Below, one piece after another: positions 9,175 through 18,131 of a DNA stretch of 64,000 nucleotides (positions are counted from its first letter, which is position 1; each line of letters begins with the position of its first letter). The notes under the pieces are model-generated. The model was not told where the DNA came from and ran no database searches. It worked only from the letters and a program-made list of their open reading frames with translations. The stretch is from Methanosphaera stadtmanae (GTDB lineage Archaea > Methanobacteriota > Methanobacteria > Methanobacteriales > Methanobacteriaceae), in NCBI GenBank assembly GCA_015062805.1, contig SUTQ01000001.1, forward strand, positions 62,001-126,000. Reading direction: 5' to 3'. Made by a program: the position numbers and the translations under genes.

Positions 9175-10203
9175 ATGGCATATAATGATGACAAAATAAA
9201 TATGGTTCATGGTGCAGGTGGAGAAGTGATGCAAAGCATGATTTCCGATATTATATTAGGAAATCTTACAAAAACTAGTGTTAATGGTGGAATAGGTTTA
9301 GAAGCATTAGATGATAGTGCAACAATACCTTTGGATGATGATCATGTAATTGTAACAACAATAGATGCACACACTGTTCAACCATTATTCTTCCCTGGTG
9401 GGGATATAGGAAGAATATCTGCAGCAGGTACACTAAATGATATTTCGGTAATGGGAGTAAAACCAGTATCATTAAGCAATGCAATGGTTATAAGTGAAGG
9501 ATTTGAACGTTCTGATTTAGAACAAATCATCAAATCAATGAACGCTACTTGTGAAGAAGTAGATGCAGCAATTATCACAGGAGATACCAAAGTAATAGAT
9601 AGTGATAAACTTGATAGTATGATTATAACTACTGCAGGTATCGGAATTGGTAAAAAAGAAGATGTAGTACGTGATTCTGGACTTGAAGTAGGAGATAAAA
9701 TCATAATTACAGGAAGTGTTGGAGATCATGGTATGGCAATCATGTCTAAACGTGAAGGATTTGGATATGAAACAGAATTGAAATCTGATGTAGCACCTGT
9801 ATGGGGTATGATTGAAGCAGCTAAGGAAGTAGGAACAATCACAGCAATGAAAGATCCAACCCGTGGTGGAATTGCAAATGCATTAAATGAGATGGCTACA
9901 AAAGCTTCCGTCGGTATGTACTTGGATGAAGAAAGAATTCCAGTTAAACCTGAAGTGGAAGCTGTATCTGATATGTTGGGTATTGATCCATTTGAAGTAG
10001 CAAATGAAGGAAAAGTTGTCATGGGTGTAAAAGCCGATGATGCTGAAGATATGTTACAGGCAATAAAGAAAACTAAATATGGAAAAGATGCAGAAATCAT
10101 TGGTCAAGTAACTGAAGGTAAAAGGGTAATTATGGAAACTTTAATTGGTGGAGAAAGATTAATCGAACCTCCTATTGCTGATCCAGTACCAAGAGTTTGT
10201 TAA
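9175..10203 (+). CDS. hypE: Hydrogenase maturation protein HypE (carbamoyl dehydratase)
   Basis: HypE converts a carbamoyl group carried on its C-terminal cysteine into thiocyanate, the CN donor for [NiFe] hydrogenase, using ATP. The 342-residue product starts with the HGAGGEVMQ motif of the PurM/HypE fold, has GLEALDDSATIPL (the conserved D-D-S/A region) and KDPTRGGIANALNE, and ends in PRVC, the required terminal cysteine motif. GAGGGATG precedes the ATG at good spacing. It opens a tight operon with an RDD protein (12-base gap) and serS. hypD is encoded separately at 1.9 kb, and hypF, hypA, hypB and hypC are not in the window. Confidence 0.97.
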   Translation: MAYNDDKINMVHGAGGEVMQSMISDIILGNLTKTSVNGGIGLEALDDSATIPLDDDHVIVTTIDAHTVQPLFFPGGDIGRISAAGTLNDISVMGVKPVSLSNAMVISEGFERSDLEQIIKSMNATCEEVDAAIITGDTKVIDSDKLDSMIITTAGIGIGKKEDVVRDSGLEVGDKIIITGSVGDHGMAIMSKREGFGYETELKSDVAPVWGMIEAAKEVGTITAMKDPTRGGIANALNEMATKASVGMYLDEERIPVKPEVEAVSDMLGIDPFEVANEGKVVMGVKADDAEDMLQAIKKTKYGKDAEIIGQVTEGKRVIMETLIGGERLIEPPIADPVPRVC

Positions 10204-10215
10204 AAGAGGTGTATT

Positions 10216-10635
10216 ATGGAACACTTTATATTAAGAACTAAAGCATTAATCATTGATGCAGTGATAGTAACATTATTTGCAATGTTGGTTGACAATATAC
10301 TTTACATAATATTGTCTATGATCAATAATCAATTGCTTTTGGCTTGGTATCCAACTGTAGTTTTAATAGTTGTTACAATGCTTTATTTCACAATATTTGA
10401 AGCAAAAACTAATAAAACATTAGGTAAGAAAGTAACTCATTTATATGTTTCAGATGAAGATGGATACATGTCATATAGAAAAGCATTTGTAAGAAATTTA
10501 ACCAAAATATACTGGATACCATTAATTTTTGATATTCTTATTGGTAAAATATTAAACTATCCATCCAGATTATTTGATAAGTTAGCAGGAACTGATGTTT
10601 ACTCAGACATAGAATTAGAAGAAGTAGAAGAATAG
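10216..10635 (+). CDS. RDD family membrane protein
   Basis: The 139-residue product has the RDD pattern: a polar N-terminal helix containing R7 and D14 (ILRTKALIIDAVIV), two hydrophobic segments (about 12-35 and 43-62), a conserved TLGKKVTHLYV stretch, and a third partly hydrophobic region before an acidic tail ending ELEEVEE. RDD proteins are small integral membrane proteins of uncertain role, sometimes linked to ion exchange. GAGGTG lies before the ATG. It sits between hypE and serS with gaps of 12 and 10 bases, so it is translated from the same mRNA. The neighbours do not suggest a function. Confidence 0.85.
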   Translation: MEHFILRTKALIIDAVIVTLFAMLVDNILYIILSMINNQLLLAWYPTVVLIVVTMLYFTIFEAKTNKTLGKKVTHLYVSDEDGYMSYRKAFVRNLTKIYWIPLIFDILIGKILNYPSRLFDKLAGTDVYSDIELEEVEE

Positions 10636-10645
10636 AGGGGTAATT

Positions 10646-11923
10646 TTGTTAGATATAAAACTATTTAGGGAAGAACCAGAAACAATATTTGAATCTGAAA
10701 GAAAAAGATTTAGGGAAACAACAAATGCTGAAAAAGTAATCGAATATGATAATTTATGGAGAAATGGACTAAAAAGATTAAATGTTTTACGTTCTGAAAA
10801 AAATAAATTATCAAAATCATTCAAACAAGCAAAAAAAGAGGGAACTTTCGAAGAAGTTTTAGCAAAATCTAAAGAAGTTTCAAATGAAATTAAAGAACTT
10901 GAACCAAAAATCGAAGAATATCAACAACTCAGGGACGAGTACCGTTATAAAGTTGGAAATGTAATTGATGATGAAGTTCCAGTTTCTGATACTGAAGATG
11001 ATAATGTAATAATTAAAAAAGAAGGCACTATTCCTTCATTTGATTTTACACCACTAAATCATGTTGATTTAATAGAAAAAATTGATGGTGCAGATACAGA
11101 AACTGCAGGAAACATTGCAGGTTCAAGATTTTACTACTTAAAACAAGACATATTATTCATGAACTTGGCATTAATCCAGTTTGCATTAAATGAGTTAGTG
11201 GATAAAGGATACACTCCTCTTCAAACGCCTTTCTTTATAAAAAGTCAAGTAGCCGAGGAAACATCTGAATTAGGCGAATTCGAAGAAACTTTATATAAAG
11301 TTGAGAATGAAGATTTATATTTAATTGCAACAGCAGAACAAACATTGGCAGCACTTCACAGAGATGAAATTATAGATTCAGAAGAGTTACCATTAAGGTA
11401 CTGTGCATTGTCCACATGTTTCAGAAAAGAAGCAGGATCACATGGAAAAGATACATTAGGTATTTTCCGTGTTCATCAATTTGAAAAAGTTGAACAATTT
11501 ATCTATGCATCCCCTGAAGAATCAACTAATGAACATAAAAAACTGTTGGAAGTAACAGAAGACATCTATAAAAAATTAGGATTGCCTTACCGTATAGTTT
11601 CAATTGTATCTTCAGCTTTAAATGATAATGCTGCTATAAAATATGATCTCGAAGCATGGTTCCCTGGATCTGAAACTTATCGTGAACTGGTATCATGTAC
11701 AAATTGTAAGGATTATCAGGCAAGAAAAATTAAAACGAGAGTAGGTAAGGCAGGTTCCGGAGATTCAAAAATGCTACACACATTAAACAGTACTGCAATA
11801 GCAACTGAAAGAACCATGTGCTGTATACTTGAAAACTATCAACAAGAGGATGGAAGTATCAAAATCCCTGAGGTACTAGTTCCTTATATGAATGATAAAA
11901 CAGTTATTGAAGCTAAAAAATAG
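10646..11923 (+). CDS. serS: Seryl-tRNA synthetase, canonical (class IIa, bacterial/eukaryal-like) type
   Basis: The 425-residue enzyme charges tRNA-Ser with serine. It has the canonical architecture: an N-terminal coiled-coil arm (about residues 35-105) that grips the long variable arm of tRNA-Ser, then the class II core with the serine-binding TAEQ (229-232), motif 2 FRKEAG (259-264) followed by IFRVHQFEKVEQF, and motif 3 STAIATERTMCCILENYQ. Several methanogens, including Methanothermobacter, instead carry the unusual zinc-dependent methanogen-type SerRS; this gene is not that type. The start is TTG, chosen because AGAGGGG lies 5-11 bases upstream and no ATG fits. It is the last gene of the hypE operon. 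A T8 run follows the stop. Confidence 0.95.
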   Translation: MLDIKLFREEPETIFESERKRFRETTNAEKVIEYDNLWRNGLKRLNVLRSEKNKLSKSFKQAKKEGTFEEVLAKSKEVSNEIKELEPKIEEYQQLRDEYRYKVGNVIDDEVPVSDTEDDNVIIKKEGTIPSFDFTPLNHVDLIEKIDGADTETAGNIAGSRFYYLKQDILFMNLALIQFALNELVDKGYTPLQTPFFIKSQVAEETSELGEFEETLYKVENEDLYLIATAEQTLAALHRDEIIDSEELPLRYCALSTCFRKEAGSHGKDTLGIFRVHQFEKVEQFIYASPEESTNEHKKLLEVTEDIYKKLGLPYRIVSIVSSALNDNAAIKYDLEAWFPGSETYRELVSCTNCKDYQARKIKTRVGKAGSGDSKMLHTLNSTAIATERTMCCILENYQQEDGSIKIPEVLVPYMNDKTVIEAKK

Positions 11924-11935
11924 CCTTCTCTTTCT

Positions 11936-11943
11936 TTTTTTTT
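11936..11943 (+). terminator. Poly-T terminator after serS
   Basis: A run of eight T within a C/T-rich stretch begins about a dozen bases after the serS stop. Archaeal RNA polymerase terminates at oligo-T tracts on the coding strand. No hairpin precedes it. Confidence 0.5.
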
Positions 11944-12039
11944 AATATTGGGTATTGCGTAATTATATTTTTTTTTACTTATGTTGAATGAGGATAATAT
12001 TTGGATTAATTCTTATTTTAAATTTTTATTCTAATTTTT

Positions 12040-13345
12040 ACTATTGAATTTACTGTAGATATAGATAATGATCAAAAGATTAAAGAATTGGAATAATGTA
12101 TAACTAATTTGATTGATATTATTGAAAATCAGACAGGAATTATTGATGAATTAAACAACATGATTAATAATCAAACGGAAAGAATTGATAATCTTGAAGA
12201 ACAAATAAGCCAATTAACAGCAGCTAAAAATACCACATTAATACTTGATCCGATTGGGTGCTGAATATAATGGCAACATAACTATTAGTGGTATGTTGAT
12301 TGGTGAAGATTCTGTTGGATTATTCAATCAAGTTGTTACATTAACTATTGGTGACAAAAAAGTGAATGTAACCACCAAGGGTGGATTATTTGAATATAAT
12401 GCCACATTAAAAATAGTCGGTGAACAAACAATTGCTGCAAAATTTGCAGGAACAGACAAATACAAAGTATCCAATACAACACAGACCTTCACGGTAAGCA
12501 AAAAAGAATTCAAAGTCACAATAAGTGATATTGCAAGTGTAACATGCAAGGACAACGTAACAATTACTGGTATAATCACTGATGTTGATGATAATCCTCT
12601 TCGTCATGTAAATATTAATGTATACCTTAATGGCGAAGAGCAGCATGTGACAACATATAATAATGGTAAGTTTATAGTTACGTTCACAACTACTACTGTT
12701 GGACAACAGGATGTACTGGTTGTTTACAAAGGTAATAAAAACTATCTTGGTTCAAATGCCACTGCAACGGTTGCGGCAACAAGTGTCAAATTGGTTATGT
12801 TCACGGTTAAACCTGTGACATACAGGGATACATATACCATCCAGGGTAAACTGACAGATATTAAAGGTAACATTATAACTGGTGCAGAAGTTAAATTAAC
12901 AATCAATGGTGAAACAGTAACATTGACAACGGATAAAAATGGTAGATACACCTACAAGGCTCAGGCATTGGAATTAGGTAACTTCACGGTTACAGCTTCC
13001 TATACTGATGAAGCCACATCTACTGAATTGACAGTAACAAAAATATTATCGGTTACCAAACGTGCAGTTACTCTTGTAGTGGATGAAATTCCTGATTCAA
13101 CTGTTGCTAGTGAAGTTACGATTTCGGGTAAGTTAATCGATGATATTGGAACAGCCTATAAAAACTGTAACATATTCGTTAAAGTAAACGGAGAAGAACA
13201 ACAAATAAAAACTGACACTAAAGGAATATTCATATGCACCTACACGTCAACAAGTGCAGGAACACATAACTTAACAGTAACTTACAAAGGTAACTCCAAC
13301 TACTTGGGAGACAAAGTTACAACGTCTTTTGAATTAAAGACCTAA
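12040..13345 (+). pseudogene. Decayed Ig-like repeat adhesin (copy A)
   Basis: Readable coding sequence begins at 12040 (TIEFTVDIDND...) and is homologous to the decayed gene at 23.7 kb. In this frame a TAA lies at 12094-12096 and a TGA at 12262-12264. A net frameshift near 12256 (within DPI/GAEYNGN, where the paralogue reads NPITGAKYNSN) moves coding to a second frame, open to 13345. That frame holds about four Ig-like/carboxypeptidase-regulatory-like modules of about 85-90 residues, each with pieces such as VTITGIITD, GNFTVTASY and YKGNSNYLGD. The signal peptide and promoter region are missing. No ribosome site precedes the second frame. It was probably a cell-surface adhesin; no C-terminal anchor is visible. 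Confidence 0.75.
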
Positions 13346-13593
13346 AAAAAATATTCTAACAACAATGACAAGAGGTAATACTTAAAAGTACATTTCTCTT
13401 TTCATTCATTTTTTTTTATCACTTTCTTGAAAAACACAAATAATTTTTTAGAATACTTGTTCCTATTTTTAAATAACTTTTAATATAATAAACTACAAAT
13501 CTATAACATAATATAGTTTAATATAATAATTCATACTCATAATTTTTCAAAGTATCAATTATTCATAGTCTAGTAATTAACAAGGTGATCAAT

Positions 13594-14430
13594 ATGAAAG
13601 TAAAAGAGATCATGACTGAAGAAGTACAAGCAGGTTCAGTGCCGGGATCAGTTCAGACAGTTTATGAAATATTTCGGGATAAAAAAGTTTCTGGGATACC
13701 TATTGTAAAAAAACAGACTGGAGAATTAGTAGGTGTTCTTACTAGATCAGATTTAATCAAAAATCCAGATGAAGATCAAATAGCAATGGTAATGACAAGA
13801 AATCCTATTACAGCATCTCCTGATGAAGATGTGGAATCTGTAGTACATAAAATGATTAACAATAATATTAGAAGAATTCCAATCACAGAAGATAATAGGT
13901 TAGTTGGAATAGTAACTTCTTCGGATGTAATCAACAAAGCATTATGGCAGATAAATAATACGGAACCCGTTGAAAAATATATGGTTCGTAACATTCCTAC
14001 AGTATGGGATAAAACTCCATTATCCGTAGCATATGCCATCTCACACAACTTTGATTTCAAATCAGTTATTTCATTAAATGATGAAAGTAAAGCTTCAGGT
14101 ATTCTTACAGAAACTGACTTCATTAATGAAAGCAGAATTGTTGAAGAACAAGAAGTTCATAACAGTTCAGTCAGTACTGAAGGAGATAAATGGACATGGA
14201 ATAGTCAAAGTGTTATGTACATTTTAAAAAATAAACTTAAATTCTCAGATAAATTAGTAAAAGATGTATCTGGAGAAAAACTTATTTCAGTAACACGTAA
14301 AACATCAGTTAAAGAATGTGCAAACATTTTGAAAAAGAACAACATAGAACAAGTTCCTGTATTAAACATGTCTGATGAACCAATAGGTTTAATCAGAGCA
14401 AGTGATTTAATGAAGGCTATGATAGGATAA
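13594..14430 (+). CDS. Protein with four CBS domains
   Basis: The 278-residue cytoplasmic protein consists of two CBS pairs (Bateman modules). The recognisable repeats are VKEIMTEEV...VSGIPIV...LVGVLTRSDLI, MTRNPITASPDE...IRRIPITEDNRLVGIVTSSDVI, VEKYMVRNIPTV...ILTETDFI, and KDVSGEKLISVTRKTSVKECA...IEQVPVL...PIGLIRASDLM. CBS modules bind adenine nucleotides or S-adenosylmethionine and sense energy or cofactor state; the ligand here is unknown. A GTG nine bases upstream is in frame, but it lies inside AAGGTGA, the ribosome site of the ATG chosen. The gene is monocistronic and ends in a strong hairpin terminator. Confidence 0.92.
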   Translation: MKVKEIMTEEVQAGSVPGSVQTVYEIFRDKKVSGIPIVKKQTGELVGVLTRSDLIKNPDEDQIAMVMTRNPITASPDEDVESVVHKMINNNIRRIPITEDNRLVGIVTSSDVINKALWQINNTEPVEKYMVRNIPTVWDKTPLSVAYAISHNFDFKSVISLNDESKASGILTETDFINESRIVEEQEVHNSSVSTEGDKWTWNSQSVMYILKNKLKFSDKLVKDVSGEKLISVTRKTSVKECANILKKNNIEQVPVLNMSDEPIGLIRASDLMKAMIG

Positions 14431-14460
14431 GTGAGAAATCTCACTTATAATTTTTCTTTT
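14427..14460 (+). terminator. Hairpin terminator overlapping the stop of the CBS gene
   Basis: ATAAGTGAGA and TCTCACTTAT form a perfect ten-base-pair stem around two A bases (effectively a nine- or eight-pair stem with a small loop), followed by AATTTTTCTTTT. The TAA stop codon at 14428-14430 lies inside the left arm. The shape is that of a bacterial-style intrinsic terminator. Confidence 0.8.
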
Positions 14461-14580
14461 GACATAATATAATATATAATTAAATTTATTTTCAAAGTCT
14501 TCCATGGGAAGATATTTTATGTTAACTTTATTTTAATATGAAATAATCTTGAATTACTAATTCTTGAATATTGCAACACA

Positions 14581-15222
14581 TTATTCGGTCAAATTTTTTA
14601 TATATTCAATAACTTTTTTAGCGTCTTGTTTTTTAATATCAAATTGTTTTGAATCGATATACTCGTTTAGTTCTATCTTTTTATCATAATTTAGTGAAGA
14701 TTTCTTTATCACATAACTAAAAGATCTTTTAGGGTAATATGTATCTTTTGAAATCTGTAACAATTCATCACAATCTTCCTGTGTAATGATATTATCTTCT
14801 ACTGCAAATTCAAAATTATACTTCATATTTATCCATGATTCAGACATTTGTTCATATGTTTCTGGATTGAGACTTACTGCGACATCATCATCTGATTCTA
14901 TAACACCATTTTTATAATCTTCAAATATGTTGCCTATTCCAATCATACCAAAGGGATACAGTTCACATGCACGTAGTGCACCCATGCTGGAACCACCAAC
15001 AACTGTGATGCCACGTTTCAATGCTTCAAGAATTTCTTTATGGGCTACTGCAGGACTTTGGTGAAATACTCCGTCTATGATTCCTATTATTTCAATATCA
15101 TCTCTTTTTTCAAGTAGATTATAAATATCCCCTCTTTTAACTGGTGGAAGATATTCTACATCAAGCATATTTTTAGCCTCTTCAAAGGATAATGATAAAC
15201 CAGTAAATATTAAAATACTCAT
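14581..15222 (-). CDS. tfuA: TfuA-like protein (partner of YcaO in McrA thioamidation)
   Basis: The 213-residue product has the TfuA-like core near its start: IFTGLSLS, EYLPPVKRGDIYNLL, IGIIDGVFHQSPAVAHKEIL and VVGGSSMGALRACEL with the conserved Gly-Ser-Ser-Met-Gly. In methanogens YcaO and TfuA are needed to install the thioglycine of methyl-coenzyme M reductase subunit McrA, which is established for Methanosarcina. YcaO is not in this window. The ATG follows the stop codon of the upstream HD gene with no gap, and GGGTGAT inside that gene's end serves as ribosome site, so the two are translationally coupled. The last 60 residues are lysine-rich and less conserved. Confidence 0.88.
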   Translation of the reverse strand: MSILIFTGLSLSFEEAKNMLDVEYLPPVKRGDIYNLLEKRDDIEIIGIIDGVFHQSPAVAHKEILEALKRGITVVGGSSMGALRACELYPFGMIGIGNIFEDYKNGVIESDDDVAVSLNPETYEQMSESWINMKYNFEFAVEDNIITQEDCDELLQISKDTYYPKRSFSYVIKKSSLNYDKKIELNEYIDSKQFDIKKQDAKKVIEYIKNLTE

Positions 15223-15720
15223 TTAATCACCCAATAATTCTTTATGTAATTGTATTAACATATCTATGGATTCTTGTTTCATATTTTTGTTATTCCACTT
15301 GTCAATAACGAAATCTAAGTCAACTTTGGTCACACCATGAACAAGATTATCGGCATGAGCGACTATTTTTTCTTCAAGAGTTTCAGGTATGTAATTACGT
15401 TTTGGTAAACCCAATGATTTTGCTTCATCAGGGGTTATGCCTGCACCTATGTGGCGTTCGGTGATTAGACATATTTTTTCATCGACATCTAAATCTCTCA
15501 ATAAATCTGCACCAAGATAAGCATGTTCTATTCCATTTGTTATTGTACGACCAACATCATGTAACATACACCCCGCCTTAATTAAATCAAGGTCAAGTCC
15601 ATCATAAAATTTAGTAATGTCTTTTGATCTTTCATAAACTACTTTACAATGGTCTATAATGTAGTTTGAACATTCTAGTTTAATATATACATCATTTATT
15701 AATGTATCTATGTTATTCAT
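15223..15720 (-). CDS. HD domain protein (TIGR00295-type, HDIG)
   Basis: The 165-residue protein carries the HD metal-hydrolase signature: HCKVVYERS, CMLHDVGRT (the HD pair), the later RHIGAGI histidine and AHADNLVH (the last aspartate). This is the small archaeal HDIG family of unknown substrate, presumably a phosphohydrolase. A GTG start nine bases upstream is possible, but GGAGTG overlaps it and is well spaced for the ATG chosen. It lies between tfe and tfuA on the same strand. It directly abuts tfuA, hinting at a shared role, but no experiment known to me supports one. Confidence 0.85.
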   Translation of the reverse strand: MNNIDTLINDVYIKLECSNYIIDHCKVVYERSKDITKFYDGLDLDLIKAGCMLHDVGRTITNGIEHAYLGADLLRDLDVDEKICLITERHIGAGITPDEAKSLGLPKRNYIPETLEEKIVAHADNLVHGVTKVDLDFVIDKWNNKNMKQESIDMLIQLHKELLGD

Positions 15721-15768
15721 GGAACACACTCCATTAAATTAGTTTAAAAATAGTAAATAAAAGGGGGA

Positions 15769-16308
15769 TTATTTATTAACAGTATAATATGATTCCAGAT
15801 TCTTTAAATCATCAATAATGTCTGCATTGTCTTTAAATTCCAATTTTTCATTACATCTTGGACAAATGAATTGGAAATCTGTTGCTTCGTCAAATGGATA
15901 TCTACAACCATTAGGACATACGAAGAACATATTATTTTCTTCAAATTCTAGTGAATCTTTGATTTCTTGGTTATGACGATTGTATCGTTGTTCAAGAATT
16001 TGTGCTGCTTTCCTAGAATCAAATCTCCAATAATATGTAAACCATTGGGTTTCTGGATCTTTTTTTCTAGTATAATTTGCCATACCCACATCATACATTT
16101 TGTATAATATTTTTCTGACAAAATTTAGTTTAATACCAGTAGCTTCTGCAATCTGTTCATCAGTTACTTCGGCAGTAAATAAGCAATCTAATATTTTTTC
16201 GCTAGTGTCAGCATCATGGGTTACATCTGCTGCTAGTTTTTTAACGTTTTGTTCATTTAAAAATTTAGAATCATAATCAAATGTATATTTAACTTTTTTT
16301 CTAGCCAT
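15769..16308 (-). CDS. tfe: Transcription initiation factor E subunit alpha (TFE)
   Basis: TFE helps RNA polymerase open the promoter together with TBP and TFB. The 179-residue product has an N-terminal extended winged helix (about residues 15-90, with DEQIAEATGIKLNFVRKILYKMYDVGMANYTRKKD), a coiled linker (EQRYNRHNQEIKDSLEFE) and a zinc ribbon (CPNGC...FICPRC, four cysteines). Length is typical. A ribosome site AGAGAGAT lies before the ATG. The 3' end runs TAATCCCCCTTTT within about 15 bases of the stop. The gap to the HD gene is short, so read-through into HD and tfuA is possible. Confidence 0.96.
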   Translation of the reverse strand: MARKKVKYTFDYDSKFLNEQNVKKLAADVTHDADTSEKILDCLFTAEVTDEQIAEATGIKLNFVRKILYKMYDVGMANYTRKKDPETQWFTYYWRFDSRKAAQILEQRYNRHNQEIKDSLEFEENNMFFVCPNGCRYPFDEATDFQFICPRCNEKLEFKDNADIIDDLKNLESYYTVNK

Positions 16309-16516
16309 TATATCTCTCTTGTTTTATTTCTACAATAACTATACGAGTTTATTTCTACTTAAATTGTGTTATTTGTTAAATCACTGTTGTGTAAATGGAA
16401 ACTTGTTTGATTATAATTTAAGTACATATCCGTTGGAAAAAACATTTAATTTTTATTAAATTGTTTTATATTAGTAGATAATTAATATTTATTTATGTTT
16501 CTATTATTATAAATAG

Positions 16517-17347
16517 TTACTTGTGAAGTATTACTGCGGGAATGTGTTTAACACTATCTAACATTTCAACAGTTATTTCATCATATTTTACGTTGAATTT
16601 TTCCTGCATATTGTATATTGTTTCAAAGAAGTTCGTTGAATTATTTTTTTGACATTCCTCTACAATATTGGCCATATTGATTAATTCTTCTATGTCCATA
16701 TCAATGGTTGTTGCGAGAGGGGTTGCTCCTACCTTTTTTGTGAATGCTCGTAGAACATAACCGAATATGCCCGTATCATTTTTTATTCCTTTAATGGATT
16801 GGGGTAATGTGGTAAAATATATGTTTCTGAATTTATAAGTGGGATCTGTATCAATTATTATTATTTCAACATCTTTATTGGATTGTTTTTTAATCATATT
16901 TTTAATCTTTGAAGCACTTTTTTCAGGATTTTCTGGAAGTAATGAAACAAAATTTCCTGGAACATTACTTAAATCAACACCAGCTTCGGCAGTAGGTTGA
17001 AGTGCATGTTTCAACCCATATCTTTTTAAAATAAATTCTTTATGTTTTCGTGCTTCTTTTGGCATTTGTCTTAAATTTTTAATGGTACGTTCATTATATC
17101 CCAATAAAGGACATAAAAAATAGCCCCATAAGTACCTACACCAAAGTTCAGTAATTAGAAAGCTGGTGATTCCACTATTAATTTCACTTTCATCTATGAG
17201 ATTCCCTTCAATAGTAGAAATGGGGGTCTCGTTAATATAAATATAATCTCCTTCACTGCAATTATTGATTAAAACATCAATTAATCTGGAATAACCTTCA
17301 TTTGCCTTAAAGTAATTTGTTTCAACGGGTTTACAATAATAAGTCAT
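16517..17347 (-). CDS. F420-0:gamma-glutamyl ligase (CofE)-like protein
   Basis: The 276-residue protein has the CofE fold signatures: GDYIYINETPISTIEGNLI near residue 33 (compare GD.l.it.K.vS.aEGR in CofE), a central IIIIDTDPTYKFRN metal-binding Asp region, and GIFGYVLRAFTKKVGATPLATTIDMD near the C-terminus. CofE adds glutamates to coenzyme F420-0 using GTP. The substitutions around the first motif and the long insert with RQMPKEARKHKEFILKRYGLKHALQP suggest a divergent paralogue with another acid/amine pair, not CofE itself. It lies 25 bases after comA on the same strand, so a coenzyme role is plausible. The ribosome site is weak. Confidence 0.75.
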   Translation of the reverse strand: MTYYCKPVETNYFKANEGYSRLIDVLINNCSEGDYIYINETPISTIEGNLIDESEINSGITSFLITELWCRYLWGYFLCPLLGYNERTIKNLRQMPKEARKHKEFILKRYGLKHALQPTAEAGVDLSNVPGNFVSLLPENPEKSASKIKNMIKKQSNKDVEIIIIDTDPTYKFRNIYFTTLPQSIKGIKNDTGIFGYVLRAFTKKVGATPLATTIDMDIEELINMANIVEECQKNNSTNFFETIYNMQEKFNVKYDEITVEMLDSVKHIPAVILHK

Positions 17348-17372
17348 AATATCAAAAAAAGTTGATGTGAGG

Positions 17373-18131
17373 TTATACTTTTCCTAAAGTATCTCCTCTC
17401 AATCCACGTCTTAAAGTTTCAAGAGAAATAATTTCATCTGGACTAACATTTCCTATATTAACATTATTTCCAATACTTAAAATTAACTCTATTTGTTGAT
17501 TTTTATTGGGGGCTTCCCACATAATCTTATTTTGATCTACATTTTCAGAAATTCTGTTTAAGTCATCACTTTTAACATTACCCTTTTCATCATATATTCC
17601 AATATTTTTACCACTTTCTCTACCTTCAATGATAATCATATCTGAACCAGATTTGATATCTTTTTCTATTAATTCAATTCTTTTATCAATGGAATATTCA
17701 TGATCTTTTTCCGGATTTTTCTTACCGATTTCACTTAAAGTATAATAACCTAATGATTTTGCCTTTTTGATGAGATTATTCCTATCTTCTTCGGGGATTA
17801 CGGTAGAACCATCTGAAATTTCAATAGCAGTAAAACCTAACCTATCTATTTCATCAAAATATTCATCAATTTTGTCTTGCTTATTGGCTAATTCAAATAA
17901 TGTACCACCAGTATATGACTTAATGTTGTAGGATTCATAAATTTCATTCTTTTCTTGTACTATCTTATCGTCACATAATATTGAAGTTCCCCAACCATAT
18001 TTGATAAAGTTGAAATAGTCACCATTAACTTTTAACATATCTTCAACATGGGAAGAACCCAATCCTTTGTCAATAACCATTGTTTTAGAGTTTAATGTAT
18101 CAAATTTATCTAAAAATTCAAATGCTCTCAT
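17373..18131 (-). CDS. comA: Phosphosulfolactate synthase (coenzyme M synthesis step 1)
   Basis: ComA adds sulfite to phosphoenolpyruvate to make 2-phosphosulfolactate, the first step of coenzyme M synthesis. The 252-residue TIM-barrel protein shows MVIDKGLGSSHVEDML (residues about 18-33), FIKYGWGTS, YTGGTLFE, IEISDGS, IIIEGRESGKNIGIYD and the end LETLRRGLRGDTLGK, all characteristic of the family. Length is typical. GGAAG lies about 10 bases before the ATG. It heads a leftward group with the CofE-like gene. Later coenzyme M genes (comB, comC) are not in the window. Confidence 0.95.
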   Translation of the reverse strand: MRAFEFLDKFDTLNSKTMVIDKGLGSSHVEDMLKVNGDYFNFIKYGWGTSILCDDKIVQEKNEIYESYNIKSYTGGTLFELANKQDKIDEYFDEIDRLGFTAIEISDGSTVIPEEDRNNLIKKAKSLGYYTLSEIGKKNPEKDHEYSIDKRIELIEKDIKSGSDMIIIEGRESGKNIGIYDEKGNVKSDDLNRISENVDQNKIMWEAPNKNQQIELILSIGNNVNIGNVSPDEIISLETLRRGLRGDTLGKV

